The position numbers and the translations under genes were made by a program. Source: Campanula takesimana (Eukaryota; Streptophyta; Magnoliopsida; Asterales; Campanulaceae). Taken from it: a stretch of 64,000 bases of DNA. Shown here in pieces: positions 34,039-43,812 of the stretch (its first letter is position 1; each line of letters begins with the position of its first letter). Below the pieces are notes generated by a model. That model ran no database searches. It had not been told where the DNA came from and worked only from the letters and a program-made list of their open reading frames with translations. Location of the stretch: contig JAOWBW010001301.1 in the NCBI GenBank assembly GCA_026119855.1, positions 124,001 to 188,000 on the forward strand, in the 5' to 3' direction.

Positions 34039-35322
34039 CTAGGCCCTTGAGAAAGGTCTATGCGTTACATCATAGCTTCATTGTTATAACAAACTCGATT
34101 ATTATATATTTTGCATGTTTCTTATAATAATCATTGTCCCTAGCACTTACGAAGAGCTAGCATGAGTTTAATGGATAATCATGTGATGATTATGGTGCAT
34201 AGGATGCGGATTTAAATCTCATAATAGTTATATCATTTGATATCCTTAGACCTGAGATTATCATGGTCTTTCACATGATGAACACTATGTTTGACATAGT
34301 CAAACGCTACCTTTAACCGGGTAGTTATAAAGCCTATGATTGGCATAATCGGATTCTTGTAGGGAAGGATGATAAGTCAAGATGGGATTTGTCCCTCTCT
34401 CAAGAGAGATATCTGCTTGGCCACTCGATGAGTGAGATTGATGATAGTGTATGGCCATACCCAAATGAATTGATGTGTTCAATGTCATTTGCTCATATCA
34501 ATCTACCCGAGATCGAGAAAGCATTAGACAACATAAGTTTACGTGGACCATGACTTATGTCCAATATGATATCGCGTGACAAATGGATTATGATATGTTC
34601 TATTAAGGTAACTTTGGACTTTCAAAGTTATACTAATTGGGTAGTCATAATGGCTGGCTAGAGTCCGCTTATGACTTACGAGTTTTGAATGGTTCGGACT
34701 CGTTGTCAACTTAGTATAATCCTATTGGGTCACACACAATAGAACGGATTGAAAAGGTTGGAAAGATCTGGGAATTTGAACTGTGACCGTACGGCTGGAA
34801 GAGTGGCGTACGGCTCCTGGAGAGACGTACTGCCGCCTTACTCGTATCTGACCAGTTTGTTCAGATTCCTTGTCTGACAAGGAATCCCGAGCCCAAACGG
34901 AATTAGGTCAAACCCTCATATAAATATATGCAGCCGGGATTGACAGCTTCAATGGTTGATTTTAGAAATCAATAACAGTTGTTTGAGAAACAATAAAACA
35001 TAGAGAGATGATTATTTATTTTGAGATTTAGAATCATCAAAATACAATAATCAAAGAAGCAAAATAATTCTTATGAAGAAAGTGTGTTTCTTCATCAAGC
35101 CTTTAGATCTAGCAGTCGCATCAAGAAGATGTTCTTGAGTCCATTCGACGTGTGGATACCGATAGAGGGTGTTTGCTTTAACACCTTAAAGTCCGTGTTC
35201 ATCGATTCGATCTTTAAGGGTTAGTTTCTTTCATCTTGTATTTAATTTAATCAACATGGACGGATCCAGGCTCATGGGTGTTTGATCTTATGTTATTATT
35301 CCGCTACGTATAAAACCCAACA
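34039..35322 (+). repeat. Copia-C2 LTR (about 1.28 kb; 5' end uncertain)
   Basis: It ends ATAAAACCCAACA at 35322, directly before a PBS. A TATA box (CATATAAATA) lies at 34917-34926. The 34640-34740 part matches, in reverse, 63240-63352 (Copia-C3). The exact 5' end is not clear, because the expected TGTTGG is not seen on the plus strand near 34039; it may be eroded. No ORF of note. Confidence 0.7.
34788..34833 (+). promoter_or_regulatory. Three CGTACGGC copies at 19-bp period in Copia-C2 LTR
   Basis: CGTACGGC at 34788 and 34807, and CGTACTGC at 34826. Spacings are 19 and 19 bp. The set lies about 90 bp upstream of the TATA box, consistent with a promoter-proximal element array. Function unknown. 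Confidence 0.65.
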
Positions 35323-35323
35323 G

Positions 35324-35335
35324 TGGTATCAGAGC
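35324..35335 (+). other. Primer-binding site, Copia-C2
   Basis: TGGTATCAGAGC begins one base after the LTR end ACCCAACA. It is complementary to initiator tRNA-Met. Confidence 0.9.
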
Positions 35336-35673
35336 ACCGTTCATCGTTGATTATTTTAATATATCATGTTTAAAATTGTTTAATTTGATTATATGATTTG
35401 CATGATAATAAGATGAATATGTGATCAGGTTTATGAGCATGAATATGAGGATTATGTGATTATTATATTGATATGATATATATGAATAATTGCATGTAAG
35501 GGTTATCAATAAATAACTAGATTATATGTGTTGATAATTTAGTTCTAATTTGTATATGTAATAAATTGTTTATTCGTAATCTGTAAATTCGTGTTGGTTT
35601 AATCTGATTAATGCATGAACACGATAATAGAATTGATCGAATTTAAAAACTCTAGAATTCTGGAATAAGGCAC

Positions 35674-35720
35674 TGTACGGCGCCCTAAAAGGCGTACGCC
35701 TCTTAGATAGCCGTACGGCG
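35674..35720 (+). promoter_or_regulatory. Second 19-bp GTAC array, downstream of the Copia-C2 PBS
   Basis: GTAC cores at 35675, 35694 and 35713 in TGTACGGCGCC, CGTACGCC and CGTACGGCGCC: exactly 19 and 19 bp apart, as in the LTR array at 34788. This repeats both motif and period in a second place in the same element. Confidence 0.65.
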
Positions 35721-35843
35721 CCCTAGGGTTTCCTTGGCAGAATTGTTTTGTTTTCTGGTTTTCTGATTGTTCTATAAATCGTTTACAGAATTCGAATCAG
35801 GAACTGAATCTGGTTTCAGATGGCAGGTTTTCGAAACCGTGTT

Positions 35844-35992
35844 TCCTGAAATTTGATTTAATCCAGAAAATTGCAGAAATCAGAATTCTGAAGAGTTCAT
35901 GATTGTTGTAGTCTATGAAATTGATGTCCTGAAATTTGATTTAATCCAGAAAATTGCAGAAATCAGAATTCTGAAGAGTTCAAGATTATCTT
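35844..35992 (+). repeat. 56-bp direct repeat, period 93 bp
   Basis: The block beginning TCCTGAAATTTGATTTAATC at 35844 recurs unchanged at 35937. A local duplication in non-coding sequence. Confidence 0.85.
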
Positions 35993-36571
35993 GGTTTCTT
36001 GATTTTAGTACGGGATTGTGGTTGCCTTATGGCTTAGTTTCGTCCGTGCGTTTTGTGATCTCAAATTATAGATGTTTTGCGGATTCAAAAGGTTTCAGAA
36101 TTTATCCCTATAAACAAAGTGCAAATTGTTTGTAAAGAAGGAATCTAAATTTGGATTGATTCATCGTAAGGGCCAATGGTAGGCTTACGCCTTGTTTCTG
36201 GACACACGGATGAAACATCCAATCTGTAAATTGTTTACAGAGAATTTTAGAATCCGTCCCCATAGTTTTGCTACATAATAAAATCACAAGATTTTGCTTC
36301 TGTTAATTATTTTGATTAGTTAACATCCTTTATGCAAAGACTATATTATATTATGTTTGACATAATTAAATATATGATGCGTGTCTCTATGTAAGTAAAC
36401 CTTCTCAAAATTTTAAGTTTTCTACCAACCACGATTTAAACACTTGTGAAATCTTGATCGTTTCGATGTGGTTTATCTGCCAAAGCAGGGCACATCATTA
36501 TATCAATGAGGGAAAATATGAGGCAAAGGTTGTCTATACGTTTAAAGTGGACAAACTTAATTAGGCTATCA

Positions 36572-36576
36572 TAACG
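36572..36576. repeat. Target-site duplication of Sire-D, left copy
   Basis: TAACG before the 5' LTR matches TAACG at 61451-61455 after the 3' LTR. This perfect 5-bp TSD is as expected for copia integration and proves that the two distant LTRs belong to one insertion. Confidence 0.9.
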
Positions 36577-37966
36577 TGTTGGGTATGACCACTTATATCT
36601 CAGTTTCAATGTAATAGGATTGATTAGATTTGATTGATCCATCACCTAAGTTTTATTTCATGGACTTTAGACCCACATGTAAGAAGTATTTATACTTCAT
36701 TTTTTAGGTAGTCCATTGTAATAGAATAGGCTTGGGAATAGGGCGAGAATGTCAAGATTGAAGAATTATCACAAGTTGATTTGAGCTACGCGCCATGCGC
36801 CACCTTCACCTTTGCGCCATGCGCCTATCCATCGCGCGCACAAAAGGTGATGCACCTAGTTATGCTACGCGCCCCAAAAGCTCAACGCGCCTCTTTGATA
36901 TTAAATCAAACACTTGGTGATTTATTGAAGACATGAAGACTTGAAGAAATTCAAACTACGCTAATGATCCAACGGTGGTTAAATAACACGTATGCACCCG
37001 CATCTAAGGACACCTGTCCATAACGGTCATATTTGTGTTATGTGTCTAACGGCTATAAAAGGACACGTGCTCCACTCAATGAGCGACAACACATCTGTCC
37101 TTTAACCTTATCCATAAGGGATTTCCAACGGCTAGTTTTTTAGGCTCTACTATAAATACCCCATAACTTCAAACGTTTTGAAGTTGCTAAGAATCTCAGA
37201 ATTTATCTCTCAAGCATTTGTTGAAGATTTTAAGATTGCCTTTGATTTTCCAGAATTCTCAAGAACATCTTCGTACCTTCATCCTTAGCCCAGATCCTCA
37301 AGCAAAAACACTTTAGTTTTCTTGTGCTCTCAATCTCAAAGATCTAAAGAGCCTTGAATCTAAAATCACACACGTACCTCTTTAAGTTTGATCACTTAGA
37401 TCTTTCTTTTAGAGATACACCGGTTATTGTCTAGGATTTGTTCTTTCATAGAATATTAGATCTTGAGTTAGTGTATAAGCTCAAACGATTGTAATTTGTA
37501 ACACTCACTCATTATATAAGATCTCCATTAGAAATCCAAGACTAACCATCTTGGTAGAGGACGTAGATCATTTTCCCGATCGAACCTCTCCAAATAGCGC
37601 GTATTAATTTCTTGTCATTTACGATAAAGTTATTATCTTATCTCACTATTTGCTTGTTTAATCATTGTAGATTGATTGATCTGAATTGTGTTGTGTTGGT
37701 TATATCATTTGCCTAAGTTCCTTATTTCCCCCACTTTGAGCCAAAATACTTAAAGTGTGTGTTACGCCCCTTTAATCATTTGCGCCTACTTTACTTAACT
37801 ATTCCGCTGCGCATTTCACTCACTCACTTAGGCGCATTTCATAATACTTATTTGATTAAGTGCACATTTGCCATTGAATTTTTAAGGGTACGAAAAGAAT
37901 TTTAAAATAGCTATTCACCCCCCCTCTAGCTATTTTCCATACCCTTGTTTCCCTTTGGGACCAACA
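36577..37966 (+). repeat. Sire-D 5' LTR (1,390 bp)
   Basis: It runs from TGTTGGGTATG to GGGACCAACA. The TATA box (TATAAATA) is at 37151-37158. A GCGCC-rich cluster lies upstream. The 3' part (about 37545-37966) shares TTGGTAGAGGACGTA, ACCTCTCC and the TATTCACCCCCCCTCTAG box with Sire-E and Sire-F, so the three families are related there. Confidence 0.92.
36790..36892 (+). promoter_or_regulatory. GCGCC cluster in Sire-D LTR
   Basis: GCGCC at 36790, 36797, 36814, 36821, 36869 and 36887, plus GCGCGC near 36834. GCGCCATGCGCC is repeated with a 24-bp period (36790 and 36814). The cluster is 260-360 bp upstream of the TATA box and recurs, partly decayed, in the 3' LTR (60275-60380). Confidence 0.7.
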
Positions 37967-37968
37967 AG

Positions 37969-37980
37969 TGGTATCAGAGC
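37969..37980 (+). other. Primer-binding site, Sire-D
   Basis: TGGTATCAGAGC, two bases after the LTR end ACCAACA. Complementary to initiator tRNA-Met. Confidence 0.92.
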
Positions 37981-38039
37981 AAACACCTTTATAAAACCTT
38001 TTTGTTTTTTAAGATTAACAGCCTGGGTGCCGATTCAAT

Positions 38040-39129
38040 ATGGCAAAATCAAAACCTTCGGCAACTGATAACTACACACATGTTCCAGTCTTTGATGAAT
38101 ATCACTTTAACGTGTGGAAATTCAGCATCTTAACTAATCTCACTTCAATCGATGAAAGGCTTCATGACACCGTGGTTTATGGACCTTACATCCCTATGAA
38201 AGCGAATCCAAATCCGCGCACCAATGCTGCTCAACCAACCATAAAGAAACCAAGGGAAGAATGGACTGAGGAAGAAACAAGAAGAGTTGCAAATGATGGA
38301 AAAGCAAGAAACATTCTCCTAAGCACTCTAAGCACGGCTATGAAACAACAAGTCATGCATTGTGCTACTGCTAATGAGCTATGGGATGCTATTGCAGAGC
38401 ATATAGAAGGAGATACTGTTTGTAAGGAGAACAATAAATATGAAGTGCAAAAGAGATTCAACAATTTCTCTCAACTCCCCAGTGAAACCTTAAGACAAAC
38501 TTATGAACGCTACTGTGAAATTATAAATCTATGTATTTTACTTGGCATGAAGTTTTCAAGCAAAGATTTGAATGTAAATTTCCTCCAAGCTTTTGGCTCA
38601 AGATATCTTCATAAATCCAGCGCTCTTGAAGACGCCGGAACTTTAGATGTATGGAATTTAAGGAACCTTTATGCAAATATTAAAGTTTATGAGCTCAAAC
38701 TCCAACGAATCAGTGAAACTGAAGGAAAGTCAAAATCCATAGCTATGGTGGCGCATAAAGAAGAAGCGCATGCACCTGCGCCTGCGCCGGTTCAAGAAGA
38801 GAAAAGTTCCGATCCCAAAATTTCTACCTCTGAGCTATTAGACATGGATGATGAAGACTTCGCTTTATTTGTGAAGAAATTTCAAAAGTTCAGAAAATTC
38901 TCAAGACCCGGCTCAACCAACAAATTTCAAGGATCTACCAGCAGAGCTCCTCCAAAGTTCACGAGGAGCAGTGATTCAAAAAGAAAAGAAGACCTTGTTT
39001 GTTTTAATTGCAGGAAACCAGGACACTTTGCTTCAAGCTGCCCAATTCCAAAATTTGAATATATGCAGAAGAAGAGCATCCATACTCCCAAGTTCACTCC
39101 CAAATTCACTAGTCACAAGGGAATGGTTG
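38040..39129 (+). pseudogene. Sire-D gag, part 1 (interrupted by Sire-E)
   Basis: ATG at 38040. The first 230 residues form a copia Gag (UBN2-like) core with the W-KFSILTNL, ELWDAI and FNNFSQLPSETL segments. An Ala/Pro/Glu linker containing GCGCCT-encoded Ala-Pro follows, then a zinc knuckle at about residues 321-334 (CFNCRKPGHFASSC). The frame is open to 39129, where Sire-E enters. Across the TSD it continues in the same frame at 53481, so gag was intact here when Sire-E inserted. Gag would build the particle and bind element RNA. Confidence 0.92.
39125..39129. repeat. Target-site duplication of Sire-E, left copy
   Basis: GGTTG before the 5' LTR equals GGTTG at 53476-53480 after the 3' LTR, a perfect 5-bp TSD. 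Confidence 0.92.
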
Positions 39130-40538
39130 TGTTGTTCAAATAGATTCCTAGATCTTAGAATTACTTAATCCCAATCATGTTTACACTTAGGATCCCCCAA
39201 TTTTATTAGAACCTTTTAGGTAGCTTTAGGATTCTTTGTGACCAGCACAGGTGTATTACAACTCTTCAAAACAAGATAAACCAGCAGAGGAAGCAAATCA
39301 GCAGACCAGTAAACAAGTTGCCGATCAACTCTACTCTTAACATGTGACAAGTTGCCGATCAACTTGCTACACAAGTTGCCGATCAACTTATTAAAGAAGT
39401 TGCCGATCAACTTCATTCTTAACATGCCGATATAAAAGACAGTTTGCACTGTCAGTCAGGTGACATCATTTCATTAAAGTCAACCTTACTGATTGTCTCT
39501 ATACTGTTTTATCATAAAGTAGTTTACCTGCTCTGTAATGATTTCTACGCCGTTTGACACATAGCTACTTTTAGCTATACTCTGTCTCTACTTGCTTTTG
39601 CAGGTAACCGGTTGAGACAAAGGGGTCTTTACCCATCAGACTTTTAAGGCACGCGTATCTTCGCCATTAATGCCAAGGATACTGCATTAAATGCTCCTCA
39701 CCTACCCAGCTGGAAATTCAAATGTTATCCTTCTTCAACAAGCTAAGACATTAACTCCTCCTATAAATAGAGGACTCAGTGCATTGAAGAAGGTTGGTGA
39801 TTTTAGTGCATTGAAGAGAGTTGGTTGTTTCCAGCATTCATTGAAGCTTAAACATTCCGTGTCCAGATAATCATTAGATCATTTAATAGGATATACACTT
39901 GTGCACAAACTCAACAACATTGTTAGTATTCCCGAACTAGATCATTTTAAGGAATACGTTGTTTGAGTATTTCACACACCCACCTGAGTGAGACAAGTTC
40001 TTTTGAACTTGCCGCTCAAATACACTTGGTCAGATATTTGTTTTATGATTCATTAACTATCTCTAGAATTTAGTCTTTGTATCCGGCAAAGCCGTGCTTG
40101 TAATAGACTAGGGATATTTAATAGTGCTCTTAACCCAAATCCAAGTTCTGACCAAACTTGGTAGAGGACGTAGCAGTATTTACACTGTGAACCTCTCCAA
40201 ATCTCTGTGTCTTCTGTTACTTACTGTCCTTGCCGGTTGGAACTCTATCACCGGCAAATCATTATTGTTCTTGCTGATTCATCATTATTTCCTTTGACCA
40301 ATCTCTTGAAACTGCATTGAACTTTTAGAAACAACTTTGTGTTTAAACTAAGCTCTGAAAATCTTTTACACACTGATTTTGTGTGAGTTAAAACTAAGTC
40401 ATATTTTACCCGCTGCGCTTACTGATAATAGTTTGCAAACTGATAAGTGACTTTGCATTTATAAGTGTTTCTTTGAAAAAGTTTAAAAAGGCTATTCACC
40501 CCCCCTCTAGCCTATTTTCCTACCAATTGGGCCTAACA
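39130..40538 (+). repeat. Sire-E 5' LTR (1,409 bp)
   Basis: It runs from TGTTGTTCAAATAG to GGGCCTAACA. A TATA box (CTATAAATAG) lies at 39771-39780, with a second TATAAAA at 39430. Four CCGAT hairpins lie upstream. The 3' part shares conserved blocks with Sire-D and Sire-F. Confidence 0.93.
39315..39431 (+). promoter_or_regulatory. GCCGAT hairpin array in Sire-E LTR
   Basis: AAGTTGCCGATCAACTT, a 6-bp stem with a CCGAT loop, occurs in near-complete form at about 39315, 39349, 39373 and 39397. A fifth GCCGAT is at 39426. The hexamer starts at 39320, 39354, 39378, 39402 and 39426: spacings 34, 24, 24 and 24 bp. The last copy abuts TATAAAA. The 3' LTR carries the same array at 52251-52367. Confidence 0.8.
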
Positions 40539-40540
40539 AT

Positions 40541-40552
40541 TGGTATCAGAGC
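40541..40552 (+). other. Primer-binding site, Sire-E
   Basis: TGGTATCAGAGC, two bases after the LTR end CCTAACA. Complementary to initiator tRNA-Met. Confidence 0.92.
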
Positions 40553-40603
40553 TTGGAATTTTGAAAGAAATTTCCAAGCTTTGCAGCTTGTATTGCCGAT
40601 ACC

Positions 40604-42055
40604 ATGGCAGGAAAAATCATGCAGTCATTTAACATCACTACCATACCGTTGTTAAATGTCAACGAGTTTGGTGTCTGGAAATCTCGTATGATAAAGTATA
40701 TGAACTCAATCGATGATCGGTTGATGAAGGTCATAGAAGGTGGTCCAATTATTCCTTTAAAAGTCTCACCCACCTATAGACCTATTCCCTCCACTCCGCT
40801 GACACAACATGCTGATCGTGACACTGAACAAGAAACCCATGTTCATATTGAAGAAACCTTGGTCGAGAAACCAAGAGAGGAATGGACTGAGGACGACAAA
40901 CTTTCAGCTGCCCTGGATGGAAAAGCATGCCACATTATTTCTTGTGGTTTGGATGATAAGCAATACAAACTCATTGACTTGTGCTCCACGGCTCAAGAAT
41001 GCTGGAACAAGCTCCTTGCATACTTTGAAGGTGATGAGCAGGTAAAGGACAACAGACTCTACGATTGTATTGCTGAGTTCGAATCCTTCAAGAAACAAGA
41101 TGGTGAATCACTTAGGAGTGCCTACGACAGATTCTTCGAGGTAAGTAATTTATGTACTTCATTAGGAAAGATTTATACTATGAAAGACCTGAATATTCAT
41201 TTTCTAAGTTCTTTGGGAAATGAATATCATACCAAGGTCACCACTGTTAGAGAAGTGAGAGACTTGAACAATACTTCTATTCAGAATCTTGTGTCTAGTC
41301 TATTTCTGTATGAGAGAGAACTGCAAAAACTTAACGTTCTCGATAAAAAATTCAAAAACTTGTCTCTATCAGCTCAGTCACAGATATCCTTCCCTTCAAA
41401 TAAATTCCCTCCTATAGATCCCCATCCAATACCCTGCAGTTCCAAAACCCCTGAAATTACATCAGAACAGCCTATGGAAGAAGACGAATTTGCCGCCTTC
41501 GCTAGGAACTACAAAAGGTTCAAGGACTTCAAAAGGATGCAGAAAGGAAACTACCAGCAACCAAAATCATTCACACCAACTTTTCAAAAACCAGCAAGTT
41601 ACAACAAACCCTCAACAAGTGCTACCGATGGAAAGAACAACAAAGGTGATCTTGTTTGCTTCAACTGCAGAAAACCTGGTCACTTTGCTTCTAAATGTCC
41701 TCAACCAAAATATGAGTATGTGAGGAAGTCATTCAACAAGAGACATTCCAAGTCTCGAAGCTTTGTTGCCGATGAAAGCACAGAAAAGGCCTTGCCGGTT
41801 TGGTGTGAAACTGACTCATATGAAGATGCCGATGAAGATGAAGATGCCGATGTAAGTTTTGTCACCCTAGACATGGAAGATGCCGATATATCCACATTGC
41901 CGACTCCAGTCTACCGAGATCCATCTCCTCCAAGATCTCCAGTCAGAGAAGAAGTTACTGGAAGACCGCAACCACACTTCAAAGAGATTAGTGTCAAAGC
42001 AGAGAACCCAAATGGATACAGAGTTCACCAAGTGGGAACCTCTCTCTATTTTTAG
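40604..42055 (+). pseudogene. Sire-E gag core
   Basis: ATG at 40604, with a GCCGAT nine bases before it. The copia Gag (UBN2-like) core runs to about residue 230 (VWKSRMIKYMNSID and ECWNKLLAYFEGD segments). A linker and a zinc knuckle follow at about residues 352-365 (CFNCRKPGHFASKC), then a very acidic Asp/Glu stretch encoded partly by repeated GCCGATGAAGAT. The frame stops at 42053-42055; by comparison with Sire-D the protein once continued into the coiled-coil part, now in another frame from 42095. The acidic and coiled-coil extension is not part of minimal copia Gag. Confidence 0.9.
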
Positions 42056-42094
42056 TGTAAATCTATTTAATTCACTACCATCACACCTAAACCC

Positions 42095-43150
42095 TTGCCG
42101 ATGACCAGAAAATTCTCATTCACCGAGCATCCCAGCATTGCCAAAAGCTTATCTAAACCCATCTCTTCTCTACCTGACTTCTCTCCCAAACCTATTCCCC
42201 CTGCCCCCAAATTTTCAGCTGATCCCTTTCCTGAAATATCCAAAGCTGAAATGGTAGAGACAATGGATGAACTTTTTATTGATCATGAGAAGCTGAGTAG
42301 CATTCATAAAGTGATGGCTGCTGACTTCAATAGAATTTCTGCAGAGAATGACTTGCTTGTGTCTGAACTTAAGGTTCTCAAAGGACACGAGCTTGAGTCT
42401 GTTCTTCTAAAGAAAGAAAACCTGGATCTCAAAAGCCAAGTAGCAGTATTGATAGCTCAGATCGAAGATCTTGTGAAAAGAAACAATCATCTCTCAAGGA
42501 TTGTTGATTCTTACACAAAATCTAGAGTTGCTGTTGAAACAATCCTACAGACCCAAATGTCATATAAGGACCAATCTGGGTTAGGATTTGATTCCAGCAG
42601 TAGTAGCTCTACTGAAACTTATGCTACCGAGAAAAAGGATGAGAAAGTTGAATGTAGTCCTGTTAACTCAGTGCATAAGGATGCTAAGCCAATATACAGT
42701 GCTGTGGCAATGAAGTATCCTAAGAACCAGAACAAAAGGAATGATAAGCACAAACAAAGATATGTTAAGGTTGCTGATACTGAGTCTGCCGATAACGGTA
42801 TTCTTGGTTAATACATCAGCAGAGCAAGTGCTGCCGATCTGACCTCCTCTGCTGCCGATGGACAAGTGCCTAAAAAGGTAACTGCCAAAGGTAAACAGAA
42901 TGGAAAGAAAGGCAATACTAGCACCTTTAAACCTACTAAGTTTGTGCCTGCTCAATTCCCTAGTTCTACCGATGCACTGACTAAACAGGATGACGTTCTA
43001 CCGACTCCACAGCCTATCAATCAAGTAAGATGTTCTAATTGTTTGGATTATGGTCACAAGGCTCATGAATGCCTCTTGAAGCACCTATCTGGACCCACTG
43101 AGGTTACATCCTCAAGTGGTGGCCAGATGTGGTTGCCAAAGAGGAACTAA
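42095..43150 (+). pseudogene. Sire-E gag extension: coiled coil and second zinc knuckle
   Basis: One frame from 42095 to 43150, interrupted by a TAA at 42809-42811. Contents: a Pro/Ser-rich start; a coiled-coil stretch (about 42250-42510, heptad-like Leu/Val with Glu/Lys); SGLGF followed by a Ser run; a Lys-rich segment; and a second CCHC knuckle (CSNCLDYGHKAHEC, about 43032-43073). Sire-D has the same order (53481-54732), so the extension is a shared lineage character. A frameshift near 43140 separates it from the protease frame. Confidence 0.85.
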
Positions 43151-43812
43151 CCCTCGGACCCAAGAATAAGGGGGACCATAAGCATACCGTTTTATTTCAG
43201 GAATGCTTCATGGCCTCAACTGGTGCAAGCAAGGATTTGTGGATTCTAGATAGTAGCTGTTCAAGACACATGACAGGATTTGCTGATCTACTTGCCGATA
43301 TCTCAGAAGCATCAGGTCCCCCAGTGGTTTTCGGTGATAATGCCAAAGGAAAAATCATCGGTATAGGTACCATCAAGAGAGGTGCAGTCACTGTACAGAA
43401 GGTCTCTCTAGTGGATGGTCTGAAACACAACCTTCTATCAATATCAAAATTCTGTGATAAAGGAATGCAATGTGTATTTACTACTTCCAGTTGCTACGTG
43501 AAAGACATTATTTCCAATGAAACTCTTCTCACTGCCAAAAGAAAAGGTAACATTTATGCAGTAGACTTAAGTGCTATTACTGGTGTTGCTAATGTTTGTT
43601 TTGTAGCTAAGAACATCAGTGAGAACTCATGGCTATGGCACAAGAGACTCAGTCACTTGAACTTCAAGTATCTATCCAAGGTTACCGGTTCAAATCTGGT
43701 AACCGGTCTGCCTCAAGTGTCTGCTGATCATGCAAAGAAATGCAAGGCCTGCCAGCTTGGAAAACAACATAAGTCATCTTTCCGAAGCAAGCCCTGCATG
43801 TCAACTTCTTAG
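43129..43812 (+). pseudogene. Sire-E protease and gag-pre-integrase domain
   Basis: The protease site reads WILDSSCSRHMTG: the expected Asp-Ser-Gly has become Asp-Ser-Ser (43249-43257), which should abolish or weaken an aspartic protease. FGDN.KG and LKHNLLSISKFCDKG follow. Then comes the gag-pre-integrase region with the HHCC finger (WLWHKRLSHLNFKYLSKV and CKACQLGKQ). A TAG at 43810-43812 stops the frame just before the integrase core, which continues in the same frame at 43813. Confidence 0.9.

Larger units (their letters stand above)
35336..36571 (+). other. Copia-C2 internal 5' region, no gene
   Basis: About 1.24 kb after the PBS with no recognisable gag. It holds a second 19-bp GTAC array (35674-35719) and a 56-bp direct repeat at 93-bp period (35844-35899 and 35937-35992). 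The region is cut by the Sire-D insertion at 36572 and resumes at 61456. Confidence 0.6.

Noticed and set aside
39315..39431. CRISPR-like array (short repeats at regular spacing)
   Set aside because: The spacers are only a few bases and partly conserved, the context is a plant LTR, and no cas genes are present.
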